From the NCBI GenBank assembly GCA_913046825.1, contig CAJWTF010000005.1, positions 1 through 64,000 on the forward strand: 64,000 nt of DNA, given 5' to 3'. This stretch comes from an uncultured Rickettsiales bacterium (GTDB lineage Bacteria; Pseudomonadota; Alphaproteobacteria; UBA8366). The position numbers and the translations under genes are program-made. The first letter of the stretch is position 1. Every line of letters begins with the position of its first letter. The notes below the pieces were generated by a model that saw only the letters and a list, made by a program, of their open reading frames with translations, ran no database searches and was not told the origin of the DNA. Below are positions 17,015 through 26,796 of the stretch, in pieces.

Positions 17015-18643
17015 ATGCAATCCGCCGAGGCTATTTCCGAAATTCTGAAACGCGAAGGCGTCGAGATCGTCATCGGGTATCCGGTGAACCACATTCTCGA
17101 ATTTGCAGCCCGTGCGGATATCCGCCCCGTCATTGTGCGCCAAGAACGCATCGGTTTGCACATGGCGGACGCCATTTCGCGGATGACCAGCGGCAAGAAG
17201 ATTGGCGTCTTCCTGATGCAACATGGCCCCGGCGCGGAAAACGCGTTCGGCGGCGTGGCCCAGGCTTACGGCGAATCAGTGCCGATCCTGGTCATGCCCA
17301 TGGGCTACGCGCGCAACATCGCGCACACCGACCCACAGTTCAATTCGGTGCTGAATTTCAAACACGTCACAAAATCGACGGAACCTGTCACCAATGTCCA
17401 AGATATCCCGGACATCATGCGCCGCGCCTTCACACAACTGCGCAACGGGCGCGGCCGTCCGGTCTTGATCGAAGTGCCGACCGACGTACTGGCCGAGGAT
17501 TTCGAAGGCGAGATCGATTACACTCCGGTTTACACCACGCGCAGCGGACCGGATCCCGAAGCGGTCAAGACGGCAGCAAAAATGCTGATGAGCGCCAATC
17601 GACCCGTCATCTATGCGGGTCAAGGCGTCCACTACGCGGAAGCTTGGCCGCAATTGAAGGAATTGGCTGAGTTGATGGGCTCGCCCGTCACCACCAGCCT
17701 CGAAGGCAAGAGCGCATTCCCGGAGGATCACCCGCTCTCGCTTGGCTCCGGCGGCCGCTCGATGCCGCGCACAGTACACGATTTCCTAAAGAAATCCGAT
17801 GTGATTTTCGGGATTGGTTGCAGCTTCACCTCGACGAGTTTCGGCGTCACCATGCCGAAGGGAAAGACGATCATCCACTCGACGCTCGATGCGGTCGACT
17901 TAAACAAGAACGTGGTGAGCCAACACGCCATGGTCGGCGACGCTGCGTTGACGCTCGACGCCCTGATCGTCGAGATGAAGGCGCAAGGACAAACACCGCC
18001 GGACACCTCTGCCGTAACCGCCGAAATCGCCGAGGTTAAGAAAGCCTGGCTCGCCGAATGGATGCCGAAGCTGACCTGCAACGACGCTCCGCTGAATCCC
18101 TACCGGGTGCTTTGGGACGTCGCCAATACGGTGGACCGACCGAATACCATCATCACCCATGACGCGGGCAGCCCCCGCGATCAACTCTCGCCGTTTTGGG
18201 AATCAACGACGCCGCTTTCCTATATCGGCTGGGGCAAGACAACGCAGTTGGGCTATGGTCTCGGTCTCGCGATGGGCGCCAAGCTCGCCTGTCCCGATAA
18301 GCTATGCATCAATGTTTGGGGCGATGCGGCGATCGGCTTTACCGGCATGGATTTCGAGACGGCGGTGCGTGAGCGGATTCCGATCCTCTCGATTCTTCTC
18401 AATAATTTCTCCATGGCCATCGAACTAAAAGTCATGCCGGTGTCGACAGAGAAATACCGCAGTACCGATATCTCTGGCGATTACGCCGCAATGGCCCGCG
18501 CCTTTGGCGGTTACGGCGAGCGGGTGACAGCGCCCGACGATATTATTCCGGCCATCCAACGCGGAATCGAGCAAACGAAGAATGGTACCCCAGCGCTGCT
18601 CGAATTTATCACTTCGCAAGAAGTGGATATTTCCATCTTCTAA
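17015..18643 (+). CDS. thiamine pyrophosphate-requiring enzyme (acetolactate synthase-like)
   Basis: A 542-residue three-domain TPP enzyme: N-terminal PYR domain with the catalytic Glu in VIVRQERIGLHMADA, a central domain with QGVHYAEAW, and a C-terminal PP domain whose GDAAIGFTGMDFETAV-LNN segment is the TPP/Mg motif. This fold covers acetolactate synthase, benzoylformate and oxalyl-CoA decarboxylase; no single activity is indicated. An AGAGAGA ribosome site precedes the ATG. It is divergent from the molybdoenzyme cluster across about 250 bp. Confidence 0.88.
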   Translation: MQSAEAISEILKREGVEIVIGYPVNHILEFAARADIRPVIVRQERIGLHMADAISRMTSGKKIGVFLMQHGPGAENAFGGVAQAYGESVPILVMPMGYARNIAHTDPQFNSVLNFKHVTKSTEPVTNVQDIPDIMRRAFTQLRNGRGRPVLIEVPTDVLAEDFEGEIDYTPVYTTRSGPDPEAVKTAAKMLMSANRPVIYAGQGVHYAEAWPQLKELAELMGSPVTTSLEGKSAFPEDHPLSLGSGGRSMPRTVHDFLKKSDVIFGIGCSFTSTSFGVTMPKGKTIIHSTLDAVDLNKNVVSQHAMVGDAALTLDALIVEMKAQGQTPPDTSAVTAEIAEVKKAWLAEWMPKLTCNDAPLNPYRVLWDVANTVDRPNTIITHDAGSPRDQLSPFWESTTPLSYIGWGKTTQLGYGLGLAMGAKLACPDKLCINVWGDAAIGFTGMDFETAVRERIPILSILLNNFSMAIELKVMPVSTEKYRSTDISGDYAAMARAFGGYGERVTAPDDIIPAIQRGIEQTKNGTPALLEFITSQEVDISIF

Positions 18644-18668
18644 TACAAAAGGCCGGTATGATACCCGA

Positions 18669-19839
18669 ATGGAACTAAACCGCGGCCAGCGCTTGGCTCA
18701 CTTACTCGATTCAACGGGCTCAATGAGCCCGTCCAAAATGGGGATGGCAACGGTCTTTCTCGGCGCGGCCGTGCCCGCGGCAACCGCCTTCGCCACGATT
18801 ACCGTTCCCTCTCTCTTCAAGTGCTATCGACGCCGCGAACGCCATTTATTGGGCGTGCAGTGCCATCTTTCTGGCGGAATATCTCCTGCGGATCTGGCTC
18901 ACACCTCAGCAAGAGCGGCGACCGGACGACACTTAGATCTACCGTCGGCGCTAGCTTACCTCCGGCCTTGGTATCGTCGATCTATTCTCAGCGCTGCCTA
19001 TCTTCCTGATGTTCACGGGGGTAATGTCCTATGGCGAAATCGGCGAACTGGCGCTCCTCTCTCTTTGCAAAAGCGCCCGCTACGTGGCCAGTCTCGGCCT
19101 GTTCACACAAGTGGTGCAGAACAAAGTCCGCTCCTTGATCCCGGTCTTGCTGTTATTGATGATCTTGGTTGTGCTGGCATCGGGCCTGACGTGCCGGTTC
19201 GAGCATGCAGCCCAAGCGGAGAGTTTCAGCTCAATCTCTACGACCATCTGGTGGGCGGTTGTGACCGTTGCAACGGTCGGCTACTGCGATATGACGCCGG
19301 TGACAGAACTCGGCCGTGTCTTAGGCGGATTGATTATGATCCTGGGTGTAGCAATCTTCGCCATGCCGGCAAGCATTTTGGCTAGTGGTTTCGCCAGCGA
19401 GATGCGGCGACGCAACTTTCTCGTCACATGGAAAACTGTTGCCGATGTGTTGCTTTTCTCTGACTTAAATGCTGGAGAAATCGCCGAATTTATCCGCCTT
19501 TTACGCCCGCATGGCGTCCCCGCAAATCGCGTGGTCGTGCATCACAGCGATACCGGCGACGCCATGTACTTCATTATGTCAGGCGAGGTCGAGATCAAAA
19601 TCACACCGCCCCCCATACGCTTGAAAGAAGGACAATATTTCGGTGAGATCGCACTGTTGAAGGACATCGAGCGAACGGCGATGTTTATCACCAATAAGGA
19701 CTGCCAATTGCTCTCGCTCCGAGCAACCGACTTTAGTAACCTCATGAAGCGTCAGCCAAATATCAGCGAAAAAATTACCCAGCAGGCGGACGGGCGCCTG
19801 CAAGAGCTTGAGATCGGCCACGGCGACACCCATCACTAA
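18669..19839 (+). pseudogene. broken cyclic-nucleotide-gated potassium-channel-like gene
   Basis: The N-terminal MELNRGQRLAHLLDS part from ATG 18669 is in one frame. From about 18825 the frame shifts to AIYWACSAIFLAEYLLRIW (S2-like), then TAG codons near 18929 and 18944, then GIVDLFSALPIFLMF. An open stretch from ATG 19009 to 19839 still encodes S4/S5, the pore and a cyclic-nucleotide-binding domain (GEVEIK, EGQYFGEIALL, ERTAMF). The selectivity filter reads TVGYCD where potassium channels have TVGYGD, a one-base GGC to TGC change at 19285. An intact relative would be a MloK1-type channel in the inner membrane. The residual 276-residue product would be filter-defective. Confidence 0.8.
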
Positions 19840-19841
19840 CG

Positions 19842-20723
19842 TTAGTCGCGCCCAGCGCTGCGCAATTCAGCCAGCGCTCGGAACAATACCGCACTGATTA
19901 CAAGCGAGCCTCCGATGAGAGTCAGTCGCGTCGGCACCTCATCGACGAACAACCAAACCCAAATCGGCCCGAAGACAAATTCCAACAACATCACTAAGGT
20001 CACTTCCGCGGCGATCAATTTCCGCGAAGCCACAATGAACATCCAATTGGAAAAGCCGGAAAGTACGCCCCCCCACAACAGACACAACGCTATATCACGG
20101 AGTGGCACGTCGAGTTGCCCCCCACTCACCACGGCTCCCGCTGTCATAATGATCAGGGAGGAGACAATCAGTGTGGGCAGCATATCCACGTTGCGCCGCC
20201 AACGGACGATGACCGCATAGGACCCGAAAGATATTGCGGTCAGCAAGCCCATCACATTGCCGAAGATCGATCCGGCGCCGACACCTTCGCCCAACATTAC
20301 CGCCACGCCCGCCGCCGCGATCGCCATGGTGATAACGGTGCGCCATGGCAGTGCTTCCTTCAGGAAGAACCTGGCCACGCCCGCACTGATAAATGGAATT
20401 GCACACAGCATGAACAGAGCGTTGGCGACTGTCGTATGGGCCACGGATTGCACGAAACTAATACTGGCGATCGCCACCAGCATCGCACCGAAAACACCAG
20501 GCCAACCGATATCTCGCAGGCGAAAGATCGTATGGCGGCGATACCGTATGGTGAGCAACACGGTGACGGAAAACAGCATGCCGAGCGCCCGATAGAATAC
20601 GAGCTGCCATTCATCGGCCTGTTCGATGTTACGGATCACCAATCCGCCAAAACTGATCGTTGTCGAGCCCGCGGCCATCAGGGCAAGCGCAATCAATCGG
20701 CTTCTGGTTTCGTTGGTAGTCAT
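19842..20723 (-). CDS. EamA-family (DMT) transporter
   Basis: A 293-residue membrane protein with about ten hydrophobic segments in two EamA repeats, for example MAAGSTTISFGGLVIR at the start and MLLEFVFGPIWVWLFVDEVP in the second repeat, the hallmark loop of this family. Such proteins export amino acids, nucleosides or other metabolites. The gene starts 9 bp after the stop of the MFS gene, so both exporters probably share a transcript. The substrate is unknown. Confidence 0.87.
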   Translation of the reverse strand: MTTNETRSRLIALALMAAGSTTISFGGLVIRNIEQADEWQLVFYRALGMLFSVTVLLTIRYRRHTIFRLRDIGWPGVFGAMLVAIASISFVQSVAHTTVANALFMLCAIPFISAGVARFFLKEALPWRTVITMAIAAAGVAVMLGEGVGAGSIFGNVMGLLTAISFGSYAVIVRWRRNVDMLPTLIVSSLIIMTAGAVVSGGQLDVPLRDIALCLLWGGVLSGFSNWMFIVASRKLIAAEVTLVMLLEFVFGPIWVWLFVDEVPTRLTLIGGSLVISAVLFRALAELRSAGRD

Positions 20724-20732
20724 TCGATCATC

Positions 20733-22328
20733 TTAGCTCTGCCGCCCGCGACGGGACACAATATGCAGTGCCAGCGCGGGAATAAGCCCAAAGAATGCAA
20801 TAGTTGCAATGGCTGTAAATCCGTCCTGGAACCCCAGCGTATTGGCTTGGGCGCGAAGCATATCGGCCAGGTAGTTCAACGCGACCGGCGAGCGCAGCGC
20901 TTCGGCAAATCCTTCCTCACCGAGCAACCGCGAGACGTTTTCGAGTAGTTCCCGCGTCGCCGGATTGGCTGCGGTTTGCGTCGCGGTCAAAGCCTCGCTG
21001 TGAAATTGCGTACGCCGGTCAAGCAGAACCACCAATCCATTGATACCGATCGCGCCACCGCCCAACATGACGAAGTTCACGATCGCGGAAGCTTCGCTGA
21101 GTTTATTGAGAGGTAAAGTGCCCAAGGCGGCGCTCATCATCGACGGTGTCATAAATGCTAGGCCTAACCGTCCAACTAAGATGAGAGCGGCGACACCCCA
21201 GAACATCGAACTGATGTCGGAGGAAGACAGGATCAAATTACTGATTCCGAACAGCCCGACACCGAGCGCGATACCGAATTGAGGCGGCACTGCATCGGCG
21301 AACTTTCCGGTGAGTGGCAGAATGAAGACCGCGATAATCGCGCCCGGCAAGATCAGAAATCCAGCAGCGGAAGGGGTATATTCCTGCACCAACTGTCCGA
21401 AAACCGGATAGAGATAGATGGCAGAGAAGTTTGCTAACCCATAGACGAAAGCCACGGCGATGGCAGCGGAGAAGGGAGCATGGCGAAAAAGCGTGAACTC
21501 TAAAATTCGTTGGCCACCGTATACTTGCGACAACACGAAGCCAGTGGCAGACACAAACGATATGATGAATTGCAGGATGATCGTATCCGACAGCCATCCA
21601 TCTCTTTGACCGTTGGCAATCCCTGTCATCAAGAAGAACAGCGAGAGACACAAAAGCGAGAACCCTAGCCAGTCAAATGGCACCGAGGTTCCCACCGCCC
21701 GGCGCGGCAAAACGAACAGCCCCATCACGAAGGCAAAGGCCACCACCGGAAGCGGTAGTAGAAAAATCAACCGCCAATGGAACGCGTCTATCGTGAGGCC
21801 ACCCAAATAGGGCCCCAAACCGTGCGCGCAAACAATTCCCATGCTGAACAATCCCATCGCAAGACCGCGCCGCTCCGGCCGGAAGGCTTGTACCAACGCG
21901 ACCATGACCAAAGGCTGAATGACACCCGACGCGAAGCCTTGAACCACGCGGCCGAAGATGATCGCGGGCAGATTGGGACTGAAAGTGCTGATCAGTGAGC
22001 CGATCACGAACAAAATCAGCGAGACGGAAAATGTAAGCTGCGGGCCAAACTTCTCGACCGTCCACGGACTGATCAGTAAGCTCGCGGTCATCGTCGCAAA
22101 AAAGGCGGTAGCGATAAACTGCACCTGATCCTGCCCCACCCCGAACGCTCCCATGACGTCTGGTACCGCGACATTCACGATACTGCTGGTGAGGACAGCT
22201 GTGGCAAAGGCGGAAAGCACGGTCACGGCGACCAGCCATGGATAGGCCGCGCCGTAGCGTTCCGCGAGCTCCTCCAATGTGGTCTCGGTCGACCCGCTTA
22301 TGCCGGCTTCCGTCATCTGTCCCTTCAC
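20733..22328 (-). CDS. MFS transporter, DHA2 family (14 TM)
   Basis: A 531-residue transporter with about 14 hydrophobic segments and DHA2 features: VNVAVPDVMGAFGVGQDQVQF near the first helix, and GRVVQGFASGVIQPLVMV with the motif-C-like GPYLGGLTID further on. These proteins are proton-driven drug or metabolite exporters of the EmrB/QacA type. An AAGGGAC ribosome site precedes the ATG. It is co-oriented with the EamA gene, 9 bp apart. No EmrA-type partner is adjacent. Confidence 0.9.
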   Translation of the reverse strand: MKGQMTEAGISGSTETTLEELAERYGAAYPWLVAVTVLSAFATAVLTSSIVNVAVPDVMGAFGVGQDQVQFIATAFFATMTASLLISPWTVEKFGPQLTFSVSLILFVIGSLISTFSPNLPAIIFGRVVQGFASGVIQPLVMVALVQAFRPERRGLAMGLFSMGIVCAHGLGPYLGGLTIDAFHWRLIFLLPLPVVAFAFVMGLFVLPRRAVGTSVPFDWLGFSLLCLSLFFLMTGIANGQRDGWLSDTIILQFIISFVSATGFVLSQVYGGQRILEFTLFRHAPFSAAIAVAFVYGLANFSAIYLYPVFGQLVQEYTPSAAGFLILPGAIIAVFILPLTGKFADAVPPQFGIALGVGLFGISNLILSSSDISSMFWGVAALILVGRLGLAFMTPSMMSAALGTLPLNKLSEASAIVNFVMLGGGAIGINGLVVLLDRRTQFHSEALTATQTAANPATRELLENVSRLLGEEGFAEALRSPVALNYLADMLRAQANTLGFQDGFTAIATIAFFGLIPALALHIVSRRGRQS

Positions 22329-22393
22329 ACAAAATTTGATTACCCCGCTAGATAGTCCAACATTCCTGTTGATGAATACAGGCGGAAAACCGG

Positions 22394-23230
22394 ATGCCGG
22401 AATTCGAATATCAAGGTGCGACCCTTCATTACGGGGACAGTGATCGTGGCGACCCCCTGCTGCTCCTGCATTCGGGCGGCAGTTCCGGTGCGCAATGGCG
22501 TAAAACCGGGGAACATCTCGGCGGTAAATACCGCCTACTTACGCCAGATTTCTATGGCCATGGCGGCAGCGAAGCCTGGAGCCGCCCAGAGGTCCTACAA
22601 CATGACGATCAAGCGGATCTCGTCGCAGCGGTTATCGGAGATGGGGGACTCGCGGCGTCCACAATCGATATCGTCGGCCATTCCTATGGCGGAGCGGGGG
22701 CAGTGCGAATGGTATTGCGAAAGCTCGCCAACATCCGAAGTTTGGTGCTGATCGAACCAATGCTCGCGCGCTTGCTGCCGGAAGCAGACGAAAGCAAACT
22801 CTTTACCGAATACGAATATTTAGCCCATGGATTTCTCGACCGGGTCACCGCGGGTGAGGAGATCGAGGCCTGGCGGTTCTTCCTCGACTACCGAAATGGT
22901 AAAGGCAGCTGGGATAAGTTCCCAGAGAAAACCCAAACCAGGTTCCGGGGTCAGACGGATGCCACCTATAAGGCATTTCAGTCAAACTTAGCGAACCCAA
23001 CGACGCTGTCGGATATCGCTTCACTCGATGTGCCGGTCACCGTTGTTTGCGGCGAACGAACCACCGCGCCGGACCGCCGGGTGACTGAATTGTTGCGGGA
23101 TACACTGCCTAAAATGCGCTACGTGGTCATATCTGGCGCCGAGCATATGTCGCCCCTGACCCATCCAGAAAAAGTGGCTGCCATCATCGAACGGCACCTC
23201 TCAGATCTATCAACGGGAGATTGGATATGA
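22394..23230 (+). CDS. alpha/beta hydrolase
   Basis: A 278-residue hydrolase with HSGG at residues 26-29, the nucleophile elbow GHSYGG at 95-100 (Ser97) and a C-terminal GAEHMSPLTHP carrying the catalytic His. DVPVTVVCGERT precedes it and holds the usual acidic strand. The stop overlaps the ATG of a broken FAD monooxygenase gene (ATGA), so a hydrolase-monooxygenase pair once existed here, as in aromatic or ester catabolism. Confidence 0.87.
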   Translation: MPEFEYQGATLHYGDSDRGDPLLLLHSGGSSGAQWRKTGEHLGGKYRLLTPDFYGHGGSEAWSRPEVLQHDDQADLVAAVIGDGGLAASTIDIVGHSYGGAGAVRMVLRKLANIRSLVLIEPMLARLLPEADESKLFTEYEYLAHGFLDRVTAGEEIEAWRFFLDYRNGKGSWDKFPEKTQTRFRGQTDATYKAFQSNLANPTTLSDIASLDVPVTVVCGERTTAPDRRVTELLRDTLPKMRYVVISGAEHMSPLTHPEKVAAIIERHLSDLSTGDWI

Positions 23231-23504
23231 ACGATAACCCAATCCTGATCGCCGACGGTCGCATTGGCGGTGCCGCAGCAGCGCTGACTTTGGCCCAGCA
23301 AGGACGTGCGGTGCGGCTGCTCGAACAATCGCGGGATTTCCGGGAGATCGGTGCCGGTATTCAGCTCGGCCCAAATGTGTACAAGATGTTCCAAAACTCG
23401 GCCTGACGGAGGTCATCGATGCGGCGGCAGTCCGTCTAGACGCGCTTGTGATACGGGATGCACTCGACGGCGAGATCGTCACCCGCGTGCCCCATGCAGG
23501 ATAA
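23227..23504 (+). pseudogene. N-terminal fragment of FAD-dependent hydroxylase
   Basis: ATG 23227 overlaps the hydrolase stop. The first 59 codons give ILIADGRIGGAAAALTLAQQ and FREIGAGIQLGPNVYKMF, typical of 3-hydroxybenzoate 6-hydroxylase/salicylate-hydroxylase-like flavoproteins. The glycine motif is already altered (ADGRIGG for AGGGIGG). After the TGA, a shifted frame continues LTEVIDAAAVRLDALVIRDA to TAA 23504. The remaining 300 or so residues are gone. Confidence 0.8.
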
Positions 23505-23552
23505 ACTAGGCCTGTGGAGGGAGAATCGGGGCTAGTCGGCGACGATCACCGA

Positions 23553-25385
23553 TTAGTTCGCAGCAATCAGGTCGATAAAGATGTCGGCGAAATCTTTTAG
23601 TTTCGCCTCGCCGACGCCGAAGGTTTCCGCAAACTCTACTCGCGTCGCCGGACGTTTCGCCGCCATATCTGCGAGGGAGCGGTCGGAAAAGATCACATAA
23701 GCAGGAACACCGCGCTCCTCTGCAAGGCGCAGACGTTTCGCCTTCAACACCGCCAGCAACTCGGTCCCCGCCGAGTCGAGGCTTTCGATCTCTGCGGAGG
23801 CCCGGCGTTTTCGCGTAGATGTTTTGACGATCCGGTCAGCACGGTAGCGGAATTCACCCTCGCCGCGCGTCAACGCCATTCCTGCCACCGTCATCTTAAT
23901 GCCGCCATACCCGGCGACATCGATTTCCAAAAACCCGGCGGCCACCATCTGGCGGACGATGCCTTGCCATTCCTTCTGATTACGCGACGCCCCGGCTCCG
24001 TAAACATCAAGCCGGTCATGCCCCTGCTGCTCGATCTTGTCGTTCGAGCCGCCGCGCAACACGCTGACGATATGCGCCACGCCAAATCGGTTGCCGGTCC
24101 CTTGAACGGCGGTGAGAACCATATTCGCTTCGTGGGTCCCGTCCGTTGTCTCAACCGGATCAATGCAGACGTCACAATTGCCGCAGGCCTCTTCCATCGC
24201 TTCGCCGAAATAGCGCAGCAACATGCGCCGTCGGCAATCCGGTGCTTCGCAATAGGCGATCAATGAGTCGAGACGTTTATGCTCGCGCCGTTTGTGGTCG
24301 TCCGAAGTCTGCGCTTCCTCGATGAAGACACGGCGCATGCGAATATCGTCGAGTCCGTAGAACAACATTGTCTCCGCTGGGGCGCCGTCCCGACCGGCGC
24401 GGCCGATTTCCTGGTAATACGCCTCCGGGCTTCCCGGTAGGTCAGTATGGGCGACGAAGCGGATATCCGGCTTGTCGATGCCCATACCGAAAGCGATGGT
24501 CGCGACCATGACGATGCCGGGCTCGGTCATGAAGCGGTTCTGGATGGCTGCCTTCTCGGAGCTATCGATCCCCGCGTGAAACGCCAGGGCACTATGCCCC
24601 TGATCGCGGAGCATCTGCGCCACGTCCTCGGTCTTCTTGCGGGACAGGCAATAGACGATGCCCGACGCCCCTTTTCGCTCGGCGACGAAATCTGCGATCT
24701 GTTTCTTCCAGCTGCTCTTAAGCGTCACGCCCAGGCAGAGGTTGGGGCGATCGAAGCCGGTGACTATACTAACCACGTCACCCGCGAACATGCGCTGTTC
24801 GATATCCTCGCGGGTGGCACCATCCGCAGTCGCGGTCAGGCCGATGATCGGTACGCTCGGAAAGCGTTGGCGCAAATCGGCCAGCATGGCGTATTCCGGG
24901 CGAAAGGCGGGGCCCCATTGCGAGATGCAATGCGCCTCGTCGATGGCGAAGAGCGCGATATCCAATTGCGACAGCGCGGCCAGCATCCGGTCAGTCATCA
25001 AACGCTCCGGCGAAAGATACAAAAGCCGAATTTTCCCGTCACGCACCGCGAGCCACGTCTCGACGTTTTCTTCCCGCGAGAGGTCGGAATTGATGGTCGC
25101 TGCTGCGATCCCATTGAGCCGCAAGGCCGCGACTTGGTCGCGCATCAGTGCCACTAAGGGCGAGATCACGACCGTCAACCCGCCGCGCACGATTGCCGGC
25201 AATTGATAACAAAGTGATTTCCCGGCCCCGGTCGGCATGACCGCTAAGACGTTGCGCCCCTCCATCACCGCCTCGATGGCCTCGCGTTGCCCGTCGCGAA
25301 GCTCCGAGAAGCCGAAGACGTCGTGCAACGCCGATCCGAGATCGGCAAAATTGACGGTAAACGGGTCTGAATCCAGTAGGGTCAT
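23553..25385 (-). CDS. recQ: ATP-dependent DNA helicase RecQ
   Basis: A RecQ of 610 residues from ATG 25385. Walker A is PTGAGKS (51-57), the Walker B box is DEAHCISQWG, and helicase motif VI lies in QEIGRAGRDG. The zinc-binding Cys cluster (CEAPDC and CGNCDVC), an RQC winged helix and a C-terminal HRDC domain follow. The frame is open 16 codons upstream to a TTG at 25433, but the conserved part begins after 25385. RecQ unwinds recombination and stalled-fork intermediates. It stands alone between the decayed hydroxylase and the HsaA-like gene. Confidence 0.95.
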   Translation of the reverse strand: MTLLDSDPFTVNFADLGSALHDVFGFSELRDGQREAIEAVMEGRNVLAVMPTGAGKSLCYQLPAIVRGGLTVVISPLVALMRDQVAALRLNGIAAATINSDLSREENVETWLAVRDGKIRLLYLSPERLMTDRMLAALSQLDIALFAIDEAHCISQWGPAFRPEYAMLADLRQRFPSVPIIGLTATADGATREDIEQRMFAGDVVSIVTGFDRPNLCLGVTLKSSWKKQIADFVAERKGASGIVYCLSRKKTEDVAQMLRDQGHSALAFHAGIDSSEKAAIQNRFMTEPGIVMVATIAFGMGIDKPDIRFVAHTDLPGSPEAYYQEIGRAGRDGAPAETMLFYGLDDIRMRRVFIEEAQTSDDHKRREHKRLDSLIAYCEAPDCRRRMLLRYFGEAMEEACGNCDVCIDPVETTDGTHEANMVLTAVQGTGNRFGVAHIVSVLRGGSNDKIEQQGHDRLDVYGAGASRNQKEWQGIVRQMVAAGFLEIDVAGYGGIKMTVAGMALTRGEGEFRYRADRIVKTSTRKRRASAEIESLDSAGTELLAVLKAKRLRLAEERGVPAYVIFSDRSLADMAAKRPATRVEFAETFGVGEAKLKDFADIFIDLIAAN

Positions 25386-25577
25386 GAGCGCGAGTCGAAC
25401 ATACGCGATTCGCGCGACGACAACAGCCCCCAATCAACATATTGGGACAAAAGAGCACTCCTAGCCCAGATGTTTCCTATAAAACACCAAAGTACGGGCC
25501 TCGTCCTAGCTCATTGCAACTTTGCCGTCGTATTGCCGACGGATGAAATGTTGTGTAATTCATAACTTCGTAAACAC

Positions 25578-26771
25578 TCAGACTGACGATAAATCCGGCT
25601 CGCCACCTAACAAATAATTACCGACGGTCTGATAGTGCGCCTTCCGCCCCTGCATCTGCTGAGTAACGGTGCGAATATCGCGGTAGCGCCGCTCGAACGG
25701 GCTGGAGTGGAACACCGCCGAAGCGCCCGCTGCGTCATAGACTGCTTCAGCCACGGATTTCGCTTCGTGGATGCCGTGAGTGCTCGCCAAGCGAATGCGC
25801 ATGCGTTGATCCACGGTCAGCTCACCAGTTTCCAAAACCGCGGCCCAGATATCATCAAGCTCTGAAATCAGGAAAGTGCGGGCTGCGTTCAGACGCGCTT
25901 CGGCCAAAGCCACATCCGCTTGCACCACTGCGTTTTCCTTCAACACGGTTTTCGCCAAGCGCGGACGCTTGTCGATGGAGAGCTTTTTGAACGCCTGCAG
26001 CATGCTGTGCGCAATGCCCATCGCGACACCAGAAAATCCAGAAGCAAAGAGGTTGGTTTGCCGGAAGAGATAGAGCGGCGCACGATAGGTCAGTTCTTCG
26101 TCCTTGTCGCGGATGACTGAATGCGCGGCCGGGACGAAATGATCTTTCAAGGCATAGCCGTCGCTGCCCGTCGCCCGCAGCCCTACCACGTCCCAGATGA
26201 CATTGATTTTGATCTCAGATTTCGGAATCAGCATGGTGCGTACCACGGTCTTACCGTCGGCACCCTTCATCGGCTCGCCGTCTTCCAGCATGATGCAATG
26301 CGCTCCGAGCCAGGTGGCGTTATGCATACCGCTGCAAAACGCCAGATCGCAGGTCACGCTGTAGCCATCGTCCACCGGAACCGCCGTGGCTTTACCCGGC
26401 CCCCAGGCCAACACGCCCGCCGGATCATCACCCCAAATCAAACGCGCAACATCGGGCTGCGCGGTGGCGGCACTCATCGAACAACCGTTTCCCTGACACA
26501 TGCACCACGCGGTGCTGGCGTCGTAGCGCGCCACTCTTTCGATTGCCTGCATGAAAGTCGGCGGCGTCACTTCCTCACCATTATACGGCTTCGGCATGAG
26601 AAGGCGGAACAGCTTTGCCTCATGCAGTGTATCGACCAATTTTTGCGTCAAATGACCCTGCGCTTCGGATGCATCCGCTTCGCCTTCGATGATCGGCGCT
26701 ACAGCGTCGATCCGCTGAAGAATTTCCGCCGTCGATGCGGTCATATTTTGGTCCATCGCTGAATCGGGCAT
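25578..26771 (-). CDS. flavin-dependent monooxygenase of acyl-CoA dehydrogenase fold (HsaA/DszC-like)
   Basis: A 397-residue protein from ATG 26771, chosen for its strong GGAAGGAAG ribosome site; an upstream ATG in the same frame lacks one. ASTAWCMCQGNGCSM, the WGPGKATAVPVDDGYSV segment and WDVVGLRATGSDGY match the HsaA / p-hydroxyphenylacetate oxygenase group: acyl-CoA dehydrogenase fold, but using FMNH2 and oxygen instead of acyl-CoA. The catalytic Glu of true dehydrogenases is not evident. A separate flavin reductase would be required. Confidence 0.82.
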   Translation of the reverse strand: MPDSAMDQNMTASTAEILQRIDAVAPIIEGEADASEAQGHLTQKLVDTLHEAKLFRLLMPKPYNGEEVTPPTFMQAIERVARYDASTAWCMCQGNGCSMSAATAQPDVARLIWGDDPAGVLAWGPGKATAVPVDDGYSVTCDLAFCSGMHNATWLGAHCIMLEDGEPMKGADGKTVVRTMLIPKSEIKINVIWDVVGLRATGSDGYALKDHFVPAAHSVIRDKDEELTYRAPLYLFRQTNLFASGFSGVAMGIAHSMLQAFKKLSIDKRPRLAKTVLKENAVVQADVALAEARLNAARTFLISELDDIWAAVLETGELTVDQRMRIRLASTHGIHEAKSVAEAVYDAAGASAVFHSSPFERRYRDIRTVTQQMQGRKAHYQTVGNYLLGGEPDLSSV

Positions 26772-26796
26772 CGTTCTTCCTTCCATGTCCGGTCGC

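Noticed and set aside
20115..20948. 277-codon antisense frame across the EamA/MFS genes
   Set aside because: Rich in His/Arg/Gln with no domain pattern; antisense shadow.
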